Shown: in pieces, positions 19,845 through 31,032 of the stretch
How positions within the stretch are numbered: the first letter of the stretch is position 1
How the letters are laid out: each line of letters starts with the position of its first letter
Source: Nostoc sp. LEGE 12450
GTDB lineage: Bacteria; Cyanobacteriota; Cyanobacteriia; Cyanobacteriales; Nostocaceae
Assembly: GCF_015206895.1 (NCBI RefSeq)
Contig: NZ_JADEXU010000023.1
Coordinates: forward strand, 1 to 64,000
Length of the DNA stretch: 64,000 nt
Reading direction: 5' to 3'
Made by a program: the position numbers and the translations under genes
Notes under the pieces: generated by a model
What the model was told of the DNA's origin: nothing
The model's input: the letters and a program-made list of their open reading frames with translations, nothing else
Database searches by the model: none

Positions 19845-21053
19845 TTAAACCAGCGCTGCTGTTGATTTCACAGCAAAAATCTTCTCAATCACATCTTCTA
19901 CAACCTTATCTGGTGTAGAAGCACCAGAAGTTACTCCCACGACAATTTCACCATCTGGCAACCAGTTTTTTGTAGTTATTAACTGCCCATTTAATTGCCG
20001 ATGTTCTATAGAATCTCCTGATTTAATCCGCTCAACAGTATCAATGTGATAAGAAGGTATTCCTCGCTCAAAAGCAATTTGTTGCAATTGAGTAGTATTC
20101 GAGGAATTAAATCCACCAATTACTACCATTAAATCTAATTTATGTTCCACCAATTCCAACATTGCATCTTGCCGTTCTTGGGTGGCATCACAGATGGTAT
20201 TGAAGCTTTGGAAATGCTGATTTAACTCTATAGGGCCATACTTCTGCAACATAGTCCGCTCAAAAAGTTTCCCGATTTGCTCAGTTTCGTCTTTAAGCAT
20301 CGTAGTTTGGTTAGCAATGCCAACTCTTGCTAAATCTTGATCGGGGTCAAATCCTGCTGAACAAGCTTTAGCAAATTTTGTCAGAAATTCTTCACGGTTG
20401 CCACCATTGATAATATAGTTAGCAACATATTGTGCTTCTTGCAAATTCAAAACAATCAAATACTTGCCAGCAAAAGAACTAGTTGCAACTGTTTCTTCGT
20501 GCTTATATTTACCGTGAATTATTGATGTATAATCTATTTTTTTGTGCTTTTCTACTGTATTCCAAACTTTAGATACCCAAGGACAAGTTGTATCAACAAT
20601 TTTGCAGCCTTTCTCGTGAAGTATCTGCATTTCTTGAACGCTAGCTCCAAAAGCGGGTAATATCACTACATCACCAGTGCCAACAACAGAAAAGTCTTTA
20701 TTCTTTCCTTCAATGGGGATGAATTCTACTTCCATCTCCTGCATTCGCTGATTTACAGAAGGGTTATGGATAATCTCGTTAGTAATCCAGATGTGTTCTG
20801 TGGGGAAGTGCTGACGGGTTTCGTAGGCCATGGCCACAGCCCGTTCTACACCCCAGCAAAAACCAAAGGCTTGTGCTAGTCTGATCGTCACATCACCCCG
20901 TTGCAGGATGTAATTGCGATCGCGAATTTCTTGAATCAAGTTACTCTGATATTCAGATTGCAACTGGGTGGCAACTTCTGCTTGATGACCAAAGCCCTTG
21001 CGATTGTAATTTTCGGAATGTTGCAGGCTGCGCTTAAAAGCTTTTGTATCCAT
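19845..21053 (-). CDS. ispH: 4-hydroxy-3-methylbut-2-enyl diphosphate reductase
   Basis: The 402-residue protein is of the long cyanobacterial/plastid type. The three [4Fe-4S]-ligand Cys sites are visible in [23 protein letters not shown] and [13 protein letters not shown]. It is the last enzyme of the MEP pathway, making IPP and DMAPP from HMBPP with ferredoxin as the electron donor in cyanobacteria. It is transcribed alone on the minus strand with a 119-bp gap to the SGNH gene upstream. Confidence 0.95.
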   Translation of the reverse strand: MDTKAFKRSLQHSENYNRKGFGHQAEVATQLQSEYQSNLIQEIRDRNYILQRGDVTIRLAQAFGFCWGVERAVAMAYETRQHFPTEHIWITNEIIHNPSVNQRMQEMEVEFIPIEGKNKDFSVVGTGDVVILPAFGASVQEMQILHEKGCKIVDTTCPWVSKVWNTVEKHKKIDYTSIIHGKYKHEETVATSSFAGKYLIVLNLQEAQYVANYIINGGNREEFLTKFAKACSAGFDPDQDLARVGIANQTTMLKDETEQIGKLFERTMLQKYGPIELNQHFQSFNTICDATQERQDAMLELVEHKLDLMVVIGGFNSSNTTQLQQIAFERGIPSYHIDTVERIKSGDSIEHRQLNGQLITTKNWLPDGEIVVGVTSGASTPDKVVEDVIEKIFAVKSTAALV

Positions 21054-21172
21054 TAGATTTGTCTACTTCAACCACTATTTTTTATTTTCTCGCGCCAAGC
21101 CGCGATTTATACAGGATTGTATTCAAAGATATTACTTCTTTTTGTCCTTTAACCTTTTTCCCCGAAAGGACG

Positions 21173-22006
21173 TTAACGCTGGGATTTTAATTCGATTTCG
21201 CTATAAATCTGCAATGCAGAACGCCAAACTATATACCCTTCGGGACTTAAATGTAAGCCATCAGTAGTAAATTCGCGGCGGAGATTTCCTTGCTTGTTAG
21301 TAAACAGGGGATATAAGTCAAGATATTTGACACCTTTTTTGGTAGAAATACTTTGCAGTTGCTGATTCAACCCCTGAATGCGACTATTGGCAACAGCTAG
21401 AAGTTTATCTCGTCCTTTCCAGGTTGCTTCCTCTGCCCCATGTGGCAAAATCGATTGCACAACAATTTGCGCGGCGGGATGCCTCTTTCGGAGGTAATTG
21501 ATAATTTGTCGCTGATTATCTAAAATTTCCTCGTTGCTTACCCCCCGAATTAGGTCATTAATGCCAATCATCACAAAAATGACCTCTGGTTTGCTGGGGT
21601 CAAATATTTTCAACCTGTTTAAGAGTCCATTACTGGTTTCACCAGAGATCCCTTGATTGAGCCAAGTTTTACCTTCGGGTAATAACTCAGGGGGAAACCA
21701 TAAACTCAGAGAATCTCCTGCCAGGATGGTTAAATGCGGAGGACGTTGGTCAGCAGCGACCTTGGCTTCTTGCTTGAGAATTTCTACCCACTCTTGGTAA
21801 GTGAGTTGGTGACGACGGCCCAAATCAGGTGTAGCAATTTGGGTTGAGTTGTTCAGGTTAATTTGTTCTGGGGATGTTACTATCCCAAAAAAAGCGGCCA
21901 ATTTCTGCTGTTGCCAAATTAGCAGAATGACCGCCAACATTAGGATGCCGTTGGTTAACAGCGAGAAAAATGCCCAGATAGGAAAGGTTTTTGCAGAAGT
22001 AGACAC
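21173..22006 (-). CDS. Membrane-anchored SGNH/GDSL hydrolase
   Basis: The 277-residue protein has an N-terminal membrane segment (about 9-30) followed by the four SGNH blocks: LAGDSLSLWFPP (Ser), GISGETSNGLLNRL (Gly), VMIGINDLIRG (Asn), and DGLHLSPEGY (Asp and His). These are esterases or lipases of the TesA/acetylhydrolase type. The anchor places the catalytic domain outside the cytoplasm. The substrate is unknown. Confidence 0.88.
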   Translation of the reverse strand: MSTSAKTFPIWAFFSLLTNGILMLAVILLIWQQQKLAAFFGIVTSPEQINLNNSTQIATPDLGRRHQLTYQEWVEILKQEAKVAADQRPPHLTILAGDSLSLWFPPELLPEGKTWLNQGISGETSNGLLNRLKIFDPSKPEVIFVMIGINDLIRGVSNEEILDNQRQIINYLRKRHPAAQIVVQSILPHGAEEATWKGRDKLLAVANSRIQGLNQQLQSISTKKGVKYLDLYPLFTNKQGNLRREFTTDGLHLSPEGYIVWRSALQIYSEIELKSQR

Positions 22007-22116
22007 GACTAGCGAAATTTACCAATTATTTGAATCAAATTTTAACGCTAGCGATCGCAAATTACACAATCTTAAATTGGAGAATGGGGAGCAGAGGGAG
22101 CAAGGGGGAAATAACC

Positions 22117-22151
22117 AATTCCCAATGCCCAATTCCCAATTCCCAATGCCC
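22117..22151. repeat. Short tandem repeats CCCAATGCCCAATTC
   Basis: Degenerate heptamers (CCCAATG, CCCAATT) are tandemly repeated just downstream of the ammonium transporter gene. The same type recurs at 58437-58485 and 59707-59735. They are typical short tandemly repeated repetitive sequences of heterocystous cyanobacteria. Confidence 0.7.
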
Positions 22152-22163
22152 ACTTCCTACTAA

Positions 22164-23606
22164 CTAAGTCGGACGATCGCCAAACTCGGAGTTGTAACCC
22201 TCTTCACCGTGTTCGTTGATATCCAAACCTTGCAATTCTGCTTCTTCTTTGACACGCAGCCCGACTGTAGCATCGATAACCTTGAGAATAATCCACGTAC
22301 CAACACCTGCGATCGCGTAAGCAATGGCAATTGCTAATAGTTCAACTCCTAATTCACCAAAATTACCACGCAGCACTCCGTCTTTACCTCCGCCGTTGAC
22401 TTGAGTTGTGGCAAAGATGGCCGTTAAAATCGCCCCCACTGTCCCACCAACGCCATGCACGGGATAGGTATCTAAAGCATCATCAATTTGCAGCTTATGC
22501 TTGAAACTCACAGCATAGAAGCAAACAAAGGCGGTGATGAAACCAATTAAAATAGCTGATAGCGGTGTTACAAATCCGGCGGCGGGAGTGATGCCTACTA
22601 AACCAGCAACGGCTCCTGTAGCTGCTCCCACGGCTGTGGGTTTACCCCGTAAAACTGCTTCCAAAATTAGCCACATTAAAGTCGCCGCCGCCGCCGACGT
22701 ATTGGTGGCAACAAAGGCTGTTGTTGCTAAATTTGTTGTTAAGTCACCAGAAGTTCCACTGGCAACAGTTAGGGCACTCCCCGCGTTGAAACCAAACCAA
22801 CCAAACCACAGCAAGCCAGCACCCAGCAAGATGAAAGGAACGTTGTGCGGCGGACTAAGGCGATCGGGATGGGTTTTCCGAGGGCCAAGAACGATCGCTG
22901 CTACCAGAGCAGAAATACCAGAACTAATATGAACTACTGTGCCACCTGCAAAGTCTAGGGCACCTAATCCACCATATAAACCCAAGAATCCACCTTTCGC
23001 CCATACCATGTGGGCTAGTGGGGCGTAAACAAAGGTTGACCACAGCAGCACAAACAGCGAATAGGCGCGGAAACTCATCCGCTCAACGAGTGCCCCAGAA
23101 ATTAAAGCTGGGGTGATAATGGCAAACATGGCTTGATAAATCGTGAATGCCTGGTGGGGAATCGTTCCGGCATAAGAGACGACATCAGCATATTTGGGGT
23201 CTGCTGCTTTGAGTGCATCTTCATAAGGTAGATGCGGTAAGTAGCCTTGAGTCTCTAAACCGACACCGTTCAACCCAAACCACTGCAATCCACCGATGAA
23301 TGGCAACCCTGGTGCAAAAGAAAGACTATAACCCCAGAGAATCCAGGTAACTCCCACGATCGCCATTAACACAAAGCTCATCATCAATGTGTTTAGGATA
23401 TTGCGCGATCGCACAAATCCACCATAGAAAAACGCCAATCCTGGTGTCATTAGCAGCACCAATGCTGCTGAAATCAGCATAAATGCTGTGTCTCCAGTAT
23501 CAGCAGCTGGTACAGCAACTGGTGTTTGGGCAAAAGCATTACCCATTAGCGGTCCTGCCAAAAATAGTAGGGTCATAGCCCCAATCATCACAACTTTCTT
23601 CAACAC
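22164..23606 (-). CDS. amt: Ammonium transporter
   Basis: The 480-residue protein starts at GTG 23606 behind AGGAAGAAAAAG. A signal-like N terminus (cleavage near AFA-QTP) is followed by eleven predicted helices with Amt motifs such as TPGLAFFYGGF, the DFAGGTVVHISSG block and LLGAGLLWFGWFGFNAGSAL. Conserved pore His residues are present (VVHISSG and TYPVHGVGG). It conducts NH4+/NH3 across the inner membrane under nitrogen limitation. The upstream GTAN8TAC box fits nitrogen control. No glnB lies next to it. Confidence 0.94.
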   Translation of the reverse strand: MLKKVVMIGAMTLLFLAGPLMGNAFAQTPVAVPAADTGDTAFMLISAALVLLMTPGLAFFYGGFVRSRNILNTLMMSFVLMAIVGVTWILWGYSLSFAPGLPFIGGLQWFGLNGVGLETQGYLPHLPYEDALKAADPKYADVVSYAGTIPHQAFTIYQAMFAIITPALISGALVERMSFRAYSLFVLLWSTFVYAPLAHMVWAKGGFLGLYGGLGALDFAGGTVVHISSGISALVAAIVLGPRKTHPDRLSPPHNVPFILLGAGLLWFGWFGFNAGSALTVASGTSGDLTTNLATTAFVATNTSAAAATLMWLILEAVLRGKPTAVGAATGAVAGLVGITPAAGFVTPLSAILIGFITAFVCFYAVSFKHKLQIDDALDTYPVHGVGGTVGAILTAIFATTQVNGGGKDGVLRGNFGELGVELLAIAIAYAIAGVGTWIILKVIDATVGLRVKEEAELQGLDINEHGEEGYNSEFGDRPT

Positions 23607-24173
23607 TTCTTTTTCTTCCTAAGCACCAACGATTTGTATCCTTAACTACATTTGATTATTTTTAGCTACACATTTTTGTCTTAAAAGTTACTTAACTTTA
23701 ATTTTGTGGAAATGTTAACAAAAATATAATCCGGATTGTAGTTGCCAAAATGGAAACAAGAGTGTAACGATGCAATGATTGCATCTTTTTGTGCAGGATA
23801 GCATTTTATGCAAGCGCTACAAAACTCCAAATTTTTAGTTACTTACTGTTACAAAACAAGATACTTGTAAAAATTGATAATTATTATCAATTTTCAGAAA
23901 ATTTGTACAAATTTATCATGAATTCTCTTTATCTCTACGCATTTACGCGGGAGATATACAGATTGTTGCTTATCTTCGGCTGGTTATTAAAAAACCTTGG
24001 CGATTTTTGGTCAGCTTATTATGTGTTTAGGGAATTCCAGCAAAAGAAACATCCCATCTCCAGATAGCACAGATGTGCTATCCAAACAAATTTACAAATA
24101 ATTTTGGATAATTTATTTTTTGTCAGTCTTTGAAAAGCGGGTATTAGAAAATTTATTAATCTAGAAGTTCTAC
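23607..24173. other. Regulatory and spacer DNA upstream of amt
   Basis: This 567-bp AT-rich stretch lies between amt and ynfA, both on the minus strand. Its left part must hold the amt promoter and the NtcA-like box. The 92-residue plus-strand track ORF at 23789 has no recognisable features and is probably chance. Confidence 0.5.
23636..23649 (-). promoter_or_regulatory. NtcA-type binding site upstream of amt
   Basis: GTAGTTAAGGATAC on the minus strand is a perfect GTAN8TAC match, about 30 bp upstream of the amt start codon. Canonical NtcA-activated promoters place the box near -41. Here that would put the transcript start almost at the start codon, so the leader would be very short, or the site works in another way, or it is chance. 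Confidence 0.45.
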
Positions 24174-24497
24174 TTAAGGTCTGGGTGCAAACATGATAAT
24201 GAGAACACTCACTAAAGCTAAACATGCTCCTATGAGGTCGTAGCGGTCTGGAATTACACCGTCTACCTTCCAACCCCAAAACATTGCTATTGCGATAAAA
24301 ACACCACCGTAAGCAGCATACACTCTGCCAAAATTTGCCGATTGAAGAGTTGCAATAATCCCATAGAAAGTTAAAGCAATTGCACCCAATATGCCCCACC
24401 AGAACGGCTTACCTTCGCGCAACCACAACCAGATTAGGTAGCCTCCTCCAATTTCAAATAAACCAGCCCACAAAAAATACAGCAGAGACTTAATCAT
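24174..24497 (-). CDS. YnfA/UPF0060 family small membrane protein
   Basis: The 107-residue protein has four predicted helices and the family motifs GLFEIGGGYLIWLWLREGKP, FGRVYAAYGGVFI and PDRYDLIGA. UPF0060 proteins resemble small multidrug resistance transporters; the transport role is not settled. Length is normal for the family. Confidence 0.9.
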   Translation of the reverse strand: MIKSLLYFLWAGLFEIGGGYLIWLWLREGKPFWWGILGAIALTFYGIIATLQSANFGRVYAAYGGVFIAIAMFWGWKVDGVIPDRYDLIGACLALVSVLIIMFAPRP

Positions 24498-24708
24498 TTG
24501 ACAAATTTATCCATCAGCTAGAACTCAGTGAAATTACGCTAACGCTTTTAACTAAACTATTGTCATTAATTGAAGTAAGTTTATTGACCTGGGCATTGGC
24601 ATTGGATATTAGGTATTAGGCATGGTGGGCAATCTCCTTGTCTCCCCTTTAATCTCCCTCATTTCCCTGCTTCTTCCCCAGCCCCCAGAATGTAGATAAG
24701 GCTTAAGG

Positions 24709-27700
24709 ATGAAAGCACCATTACCTAATAACGAAATACAGAGAATCGAGACACTTTTGGAGTATAAAATTCTCGACACACCATCTGAAGCTGCCTTTGA
24801 TGATCTCACCCGTTTAGCCTCGTATATTTGTCAGACTCCTATTGCCTTAATTAGCTTAATTGATACAAATCGCCAGTGGTTCAAGTCAAGAGTCGGTTTA
24901 GATACCCTAGAAACACATCGAGATTTAGCATTCTGTAGCCATGCTATTTTACAGCCTGACGTTTTTGTTGTGCCTGATGCAACAAATGACGAAAGGTTTG
25001 CCACCAACCCTCTGGTTACATCTGACCCCAATATTCGGTTTTATGCTGGTGTACCTCTGGCTAACCCTGAAGGATATGCTCTAGGAACTCTGTGTGTGAT
25101 TGATTATGTACCACGAGAACTTACTCCAGAGCAGATAGAGGCATTACGAGCATTAGGCCGTCAAGTCATCAAGCAACTGGAATTGCGCCGAAATTTAGCA
25201 AGTTTGGTACTTGTTACCAAGAAAAGCAAACAGGCACAGAAGGTAAGCAAACAATTTTTCAAAAAGATTGCAGCAGGTTTTGGTGTAGCATCGGTAATTT
25301 TAGTTTTGATTGGTGTATTTTCCTATCAAAATACAACAGTATCTACTAATAATCGCAGTATATTAAAAAATATTTCTCAAAAAATCAACAGTTTAGAAGA
25401 ACTACTGTCTCAAATAAAGGATGCGGAGACTAGGCAACGTAGTTACATTATTACTGGAAAACCAACTTATCTCAAACCCTATCAAGAATCACTTGCCAAT
25501 GTCGAGCAAGAAATTGCCAAACTAAAGAATTTAAGCACAGATCAACCAAACCAACAAAAGCAGATTGCAACGCTTGAAGTTCTAATTGCAGATAAACTTA
25601 CTGAACTAAACCAGACTATCAACTTACGCCAAAAAAAGGGAGTAGAGGCGGCGTTGCAAGTAGTACTGACAAATAAAAGTCAAAATCTCATGGATGATAT
25701 CCGCAAGGAGATCAATGAGATAGAGAACGAGGAAAGGGAGCGGCATCAGCAACTTTCACAAACAGCAAAAGCTTGGACTCGCAAAACAACTGTGACAATT
25801 GCGATCGCTATTTGCCTAAGTTTTATTGTTCTTGCTGTAGTTTACTACTTCATTTATCATGAGGTAACAGAGCGCAAAAAGACAGAAGAAAGCTTAAATC
25901 AAGAACGCAACTTTATCTCAGCAGTTGTTGATACAGCCAGCGCATTGGTAATAGTTCTCGATTCTCAAGGGGAAATTGTTCGTTTCAACCAAGCTTGTGA
26001 GCAAATAACAGGTTACTCCTTCGATGAGGTGAGGGGTAGGTATATATGGAACTTGTTGCTAATTCCTGAAGAGATGGAATCAGTTAAAGCAGTTTTTCAG
26101 GAATTGCTAACTGGTAGAGGCTTTTTGGAGAACGAAAACCATTGGATAATGAAGGATGGCAGTCGCCGACTTATTGCTTGGTCGAATACCTTCTTAAAAG
26201 ACTATGAAGGAGCAGTGGAATACATTGTTAGCACTGGCACTGACATCACCGATCGCAAACGAGTACAACAGCATTTAACTGCACAATATGCTGTAACTCG
26301 TGTTTTGGCAGATTCTACCACAATCAACGAGGCTAACCCCCGAATCCTGCAAGGAATCTGTGAGAGTTTGGAATGGGATTTAGGTGAAATTTGGATGGTC
26401 GATCAGCAAGCAAATGTGCTGCGTTTTCTTTCCATCTGGCATAAAGCATCCCTTGAAGTGCAAGAATTTGAAGCACTGAAGCGGCAAACCACATTTATAG
26501 AAGGAATTGGACTACCTGGACGTGTTTGGGCTAGTTCTGAAGCTGTTTGGCTGACTGATGTCGTTAATGATCTGAATTTTCCTCACTTCAAAATCGCGGC
26601 TCAATTAGGACTACACGCAGCTTTCGGTTTTCCAATTCGGACTGGTAACAAAATTCTGGGCGTGATTACTTGCTTCAATCGTGAAATCAAACCTCCTGAC
26701 CAAGATTTAGTTAACACGATGAATTCTATTGGTGAGCAAGTGGGCCAATTTATTCAGCGTAAGCGGGCTGAAGAGGAATTACAACGCCAAAACTTGCGAT
26801 CGCAACTTTTTACCGAAATCACTCTCAAAATTCGCCAGTCTTTGCAAATCGAAGAAATTCTCGAAATCACTGTCAAGGAAGTGCAAAAGATTCTCCAAAC
26901 TGACCGAGTTTTAATCTATCAGCTTTTACCAGATGAGTCTGCAACCTCCGTTGTTGAAGCAGTAATTTCTGGCTTACCAGAAATCAAAGAGCAAAATATC
27001 ACCGCCCCTTACTTACGAGCAGAATATCTGCGACAGTACTATCTACAAAAGTACCGTCAAGGAGAGATTTTAGGGCTGGCTGAGTTAGATTTACTCGAAG
27101 TCCAACAAAGTGACCTGAAATTAATCCAACAGTTTGGGGTCAAAGTCAACTTTGTTGTACCTATTTTGGTCAAAGAAGAACTTCGCGGTTTGCTCATAGT
27201 TCATCAGTGTGATGATTCTCACCAATGGTCTAGTTTTGAAACTCATCTCTTGCGGCAAATAGCTGACCAAGTAGGCATTGCTTTAGCCCAAGCTCAACTT
27301 TTAAAAGCAGAAATTCGTCAGCGAGAAGAACTTGAAATTGCACGTCACCAAGCGGAATTAGCTTCTCAGACTAAAAGTGCTTTTTTGGCAAATATGAGTC
27401 ATGAAATTCGCACTCCCATGAATGCTGTCTTGGGGATGACCAGTTTGGTTTTAGATACTCCCTTAAATCCAGAACAACGAGATTTTATTGAAACAATTCG
27501 GATTAGTGGAGATGCCCTTTTAAGTTTAATCAATGAGATTTTGGATCTTTCCAAACTTGAGGCTGGAGAAATGGTTCTCGAAGCTCTAGATTTTAACCTA
27601 TCCACTTGTGTTGAAGAGGTGGTGGAATTATTGGCTCCATCAGCCCATAATAAGGGGTTAGAAATTGCTGCACTACTTTATAGCAACGTCCCTACTCACC

Positions 27701-29436
27701 TCAAAGGCGATGCTAGTAGGTTACGGCAAATTCTGATGAACCTAATTAGCAACGCTATCAAGTTTACTAGCGTTGGTGAAGTCGTAGTGCAAGTAGAATT
27801 GCGATCGCCTTTGCCAAAGCCATCGCTTTCCTCCACAACAGCCACCATCTATTTTGCCATTACAGATACAGGTCTTGGCATTAGCCCTGAAGACCAACAC
27901 AAAATCTTTACGCCATTTACCCAAGTGGATGCTTCTACCACTCGCAAGTATGGCGGTACCGGTTTAGGATTAGCCATCTGCAAACAACTGGTGAATTTGA
28001 TGGGAGGAGTCATTGGGGTGGAAAGCGAGATGGGGAAAGGCTCTAAGTTTTGGTTTGAGGTGCCTTTTGCCAAACAACTTGAGTCTGTTTTGCCAAACTG
28101 CGATCGCTTGCCTGCGCCACGCTACGCAAAGGTAAGGGGCGATCGCGGATTTTTGAACAATCGCCGCTTGTTAGTGGTAGATAGTAATGCTACTAATTGC
28201 AAAATTATCTATCATCAAGCTACCGGTTGGGGAATGCAGGTAGATCGAGTTGATAGTGTTCCTGCTGCACTCATTGCTATTCAGGAAGCTTGTGAGCGGG
28301 GGAATTCTTATGATGTCGTCTTGGTTGATATGCAAATGGCTCAAACTTCTGGCATGACTTTAGAAGAACAAATTAAAGCCAATTTTGCAATTGCTAAGAT
28401 ACCTTTGATTATACTCTCCTCTATTAATCAACGCGCCCAATTGCAACGGGCGCTCAAAATAGGATTTGCTGCTTATTTAGTCAAACCCGTTAAGCCCTCT
28501 CGACTCCTTGATACCATTATGAATATTCTAAAAACTCAGCCTCAACCAGAAGAAGGGTCTAAAAAAAGAAGGCTAGACGCTACCACAAAAATCTCAAGTA
28601 CAGAAATTTCCTGTATTCTTACTTCCTCTGCCCCTAACCCCTCTACTCAATTCCAGTTAAGAATTCTCTTAGCTGAAGATAATTTGGTGAATCAAAAAGT
28701 CGCCCTGAAGCAACTTCAGAGTTTAGGCTACAAAGCCGATGTTGCTGCCAATGGAGAGGAAGTTTTGCAGCTATTAGAAAAAATTCCTTATGATTTGATT
28801 CTAATGGATTGCCAAATGCCAATTCTTGACGGTTTAGAAACCACAAAAGAAATTCATCGTTGGCAAGAAGACACTTTTGCTCTGCGTCGTCGTCCTGTAA
28901 TAATTGCAATGACGGCTAATGCCATGAAAGAAGACCAACAAATGTGTCTCAATGCAGGAATGGATGACTATCTGAGTAAGCCAGTGTTTAAAGAAAAATT
29001 AGCTGCCACTCTAGAACATTGGACAGGCGTTATCCTCTCAAAACAAGAGCTAGTTGTTGATGAACAGACAGTTTCGACCACAAACAACGACACAAATAAC
29101 CTAGCAATTGATTGGGAACACTTGCATCGTATATCGGAAAATGATGGAGAATTTGAATTAAATCTATTGCAAATATGCCTTGAAGATGTTAGACCCCGTT
29201 TAGAGATAATGATTGCAGCGATCGCATCTGATGACTTTGGGCAAATTGCGCGAGAAGCTCATCACCTTAAAGGTGCAAGTGCCAACGTTGGAGCCACAGC
29301 TATGTATCTAGCTGCTGACAAACTAGAAAAGTTAGCTTACGAGCAAGAGCTTAGAGATGCTACTAACTTAGTTTTAGAGTTAAAAGAATTTGTCAACTCT
29401 ATGCAAGACTTTTTAACACGAAAGAATTCAGTCTGA
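24709..29436 (+). CDS. Hybrid histidine kinase: GAF-CHASE3-PAS-GAF-GAF-HisKA-HATPase-REC-REC-HPt
   Basis: The protein has 1575 residues. GAF is at about 20-165 ([16 protein letters not shown]), TM1 at about 187-208, a CHASE3-like loop at 210-360 and TM2 at about 364-388. PAS follows at 403-525, then two GAF domains (about 530-690 and 715-870). The H-box is [18 protein letters not shown] and HATPase ends [16 protein letters not shown]1 has the acceptor Asp in VVLVDMQM and REC2 in LILMDCQMP. The C-terminal HPt has the phospho-His in [15 protein letters not shown] complete internal phosphorelay can therefore be read from one polypeptide. A GAF domain ahead of a membrane-spanning CHASE3 unit is an odd order. 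The output partner is not adjacent. Confidence 0.9.
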   Translation: MKAPLPNNEIQRIETLLEYKILDTPSEAAFDDLTRLASYICQTPIALISLIDTNRQWFKSRVGLDTLETHRDLAFCSHAILQPDVFVVPDATNDERFATNPLVTSDPNIRFYAGVPLANPEGYALGTLCVIDYVPRELTPEQIEALRALGRQVIKQLELRRNLASLVLVTKKSKQAQKVSKQFFKKIAAGFGVASVILVLIGVFSYQNTTVSTNNRSILKNISQKINSLEELLSQIKDAETRQRSYIITGKPTYLKPYQESLANVEQEIAKLKNLSTDQPNQQKQIATLEVLIADKLTELNQTINLRQKKGVEAALQVVLTNKSQNLMDDIRKEINEIENEERERHQQLSQTAKAWTRKTTVTIAIAICLSFIVLAVVYYFIYHEVTERKKTEESLNQERNFISAVVDTASALVIVLDSQGEIVRFNQACEQITGYSFDEVRGRYIWNLLLIPEEMESVKAVFQELLTGRGFLENENHWIMKDGSRRLIAWSNTFLKDYEGAVEYIVSTGTDITDRKRVQQHLTAQYAVTRVLADSTTINEANPRILQGICESLEWDLGEIWMVDQQANVLRFLSIWHKASLEVQEFEALKRQTTFIEGIGLPGRVWASSEAVWLTDVVNDLNFPHFKIAAQLGLHAAFGFPIRTGNKILGVITCFNREIKPPDQDLVNTMNSIGEQVGQFIQRKRAEEELQRQNLRSQLFTEITLKIRQSLQIEEILEITVKEVQKILQTDRVLIYQLLPDESATSVVEAVISGLPEIKEQNITAPYLRAEYLRQYYLQKYRQGEILGLAELDLLEVQQSDLKLIQQFGVKVNFVVPILVKEELRGLLIVHQCDDSHQWSSFETHLLRQIADQVGIALAQAQLLKAEIRQREELEIARHQAELASQTKSAFLANMSHEIRTPMNAVLGMTSLVLDTPLNPEQRDFIETIRISGDALLSLINEILDLSKLEAGEMVLEALDFNLSTCVEEVVELLAPSAHNKGLEIAALLYSNVPTHLKGDASRLRQILMNLISNAIKFTSVGEVVVQVELRSPLPKPSLSSTTATIYFAITDTGLGISPEDQHKIFTPFTQVDASTTRKYGGTGLGLAICKQLVNLMGGVIGVESEMGKGSKFWFEVPFAKQLESVLPNCDRLPAPRYAKVRGDRGFLNNRRLLVVDSNATNCKIIYHQATGWGMQVDRVDSVPAALIAIQEACERGNSYDVVLVDMQMAQTSGMTLEEQIKANFAIAKIPLIILSSINQRAQLQRALKIGFAAYLVKPVKPSRLLDTIMNILKTQPQPEEGSKKRRLDATTKISSTEISCILTSSAPNPSTQFQLRILLAEDNLVNQKVALKQLQSLGYKADVAANGEEVLQLLEKIPYDLILMDCQMPILDGLETTKEIHRWQEDTFALRRRPVIIAMTANAMKEDQQMCLNAGMDDYLSKPVFKEKLAATLEHWTGVILSKQELVVDEQTVSTTNNDTNNLAIDWEHLHRISENDGEFELNLLQICLEDVRPRLEIMIAAIASDDFGQIAREAHHLKGASANVGATAMYLAADKLEKLAYEQELRDATNLVLELKEFVNSMQDFLTRKNSV

Positions 29437-29739
29437 ATTCTACACGAGTAGCGGAAAAATATGTGAGTTTAAGTCCTACACTAATTAATTTTGAATTCTG
29501 GATTCTTTTTAATCAGAAATAAAGTAACAAATCACACCTCACTTCCCAACCAAAAATAATTGGGTATAAATTCCAAATTAATATACAAAAACAGCCTTGA
29601 TACAACTGTACCAATAAAAAAGATTAGCATTTACAGGAATAAAACTTGTATAGAATCTTCCTACATCTCCAGCAACTTTAGCTGATATAGTAGCTGATAC
29701 CGTCATTACTTGGCGATTTATGATTATTCAAGAGGTCTT

Positions 29740-30165
29740 ATGAAACGCTTAATCTACATCATCCCTGTGACTGCAATTAGCTTACTGACATTGGTAGGAT
29801 GCAACAGCGATCAAAAATCCACTACTCAAACTCCTACTACCACAGAAACCACTAAGGCGACAACAGGATCAAAAACTCCTGCTGCTACGCAGGGAGGTTT
29901 TGATACTTTGGCTAGTGTCGTTACAAATACAAAAACTGCGGTGCAAGGCGGAAACTTTGACAAAGCTCAACAGGAATTTAATAAGTTTGAAAATTCTTGG
30001 TCTAAAGTTGAGGATGGTGTCAAAACTAAATCTTCCAAAACCTATAATGTCATCGAAGATGCTGCGACCCAAGTGAAGGGTTCGCTGAAAGCAAAAGATA
30101 AAGCGAAATCTCTTAAAGGGTTACAAACACTTGAGACAAACATCGCCACTGTTTCTAAAAAGTGA
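29740..30165 (+). CDS. Small lipoprotein with Thr-rich linker
   Basis: The track ORF starts at 29710, but ATG 29740, with AAGAGGT upstream, gives MKRLIYIIPVTAISLLTLVGC, a clean lipoprotein signal (lipobox LVGC). The mature 120 or so residues begin with a Thr/Ser-rich linker and end in a helical domain (TAVQGGNFDKAQQEFNKFEN; QVKGSLKAKDKAKSLKGLQT) like helical-bundle periplasmic proteins. I do not recognise a precise family. It lies in line with the membrane-protein gene 135 bp downstream. Confidence 0.75.
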   Translation: MKRLIYIIPVTAISLLTLVGCNSDQKSTTQTPTTTETTKATTGSKTPAATQGGFDTLASVVTNTKTAVQGGNFDKAQQEFNKFENSWSKVEDGVKTKSSKTYNVIEDAATQVKGSLKAKDKAKSLKGLQTLETNIATVSKK

Positions 30166-30300
30166 TGTAAAACAAACATAGAGTAGGAGTTAAAAGACAA
30201 GATACACCAAGAAAAAAGTCTTTATATCTGGCTTTGGACAAATAATTATGTAGTTTATCAGGTTGCAAACTGCGATAGTTTCCACTGGAGATTTTGGATA

Positions 30301-30576
30301 ATGCGTTCATTTCGCAAATACCACCGGACTCTGGCGATTATTTTGGCTTTACCGCTTGCTGTAACATTGTTAACTGGTATTGCAGCTACCTTGGTAGGTG
30401 AGTGGTCAGCTAATATTGGAGTTCCACGTAGTCTACTACTTTCAATTCATCGTGGTGAAATCTTGGGTTTACAGGGAATCTACCCGATTTTGAACGGACT
30501 AGGATTATTAGGGTTGTTGGTTACTGGATTAAGTATGACTAGTTTGTTTCGTAAGAAAAGGTCAAAATCTGAGTAA
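30301..30576 (+). CDS. Small membrane protein resembling PepSY-associated TM proteins
   Basis: The 91-residue protein begins MRSFRKYHRTLAIILALPLA, a pattern common at the start of PepSY-TM proteins (RKxHR followed by a helix). It has two predicted helices (about 11-32 and 62-82) and a basic tail. It could be a truncated, stand-alone version of that family. Function is unknown. Confidence 0.7.
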   Translation: MRSFRKYHRTLAIILALPLAVTLLTGIAATLVGEWSANIGVPRSLLLSIHRGEILGLQGIYPILNGLGLLGLLVTGLSMTSLFRKKRSKSE

Positions 30577-31032
30577 GGATTAGTCAAAAGCGATCGCAGT
30601 CTTTTAAGGTATAAAAACAAGTCAGTTAACCTGCGATCGCAAATAGTGAAATTAAACCATAATCCATTCTCTCCAGTGTTGGAAAAGTCATTGTAGAAGC
30701 AGTTCCTAGACATATTGCTCCTGCTTTAGAACGGACTAGAATTTGGATAGACATAACTTTTTCAATTCTTTGACAAGCTCCTGTAACATCAAGCGATTAA
30801 CTTAAAAAATATTGCTTTTAACAAAATAACGACCCGTAGCAACAACTAAAAAATATTTCAAATTTCTTGACTTTTAAGTTACTCAGTACTGAATGCTGAG
30901 TAAAAAGTAACATTAGGACAAAAGCCAAGCAATTAGCGTGGATTTAGGGGAATACAAAACGTTTTGCTACTGCTAAGAGGACTTTTAAAACATCCTCTAA
31001 ACTAACAAATATTTTTGAAGGTTCAAATAACT
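30577..31032. other. Upstream region of the sigma factor gene with a hairpin
   Basis: This 456-bp noncoding stretch contains an 8-bp inverted repeat TTACTCAG/CTGAGTAA (30879-30903, 9-nt loop) about 130 bp before the sigma factor start, a possible operator or leader hairpin. No ORF is convincing. Confidence 0.45.

Noticed and set aside
23789-24067. 92-residue plus-strand ORF between amt and ynfA
   Set aside because: It lies in AT-rich DNA with no recognisable motif or ribosome-binding site; likely chance.
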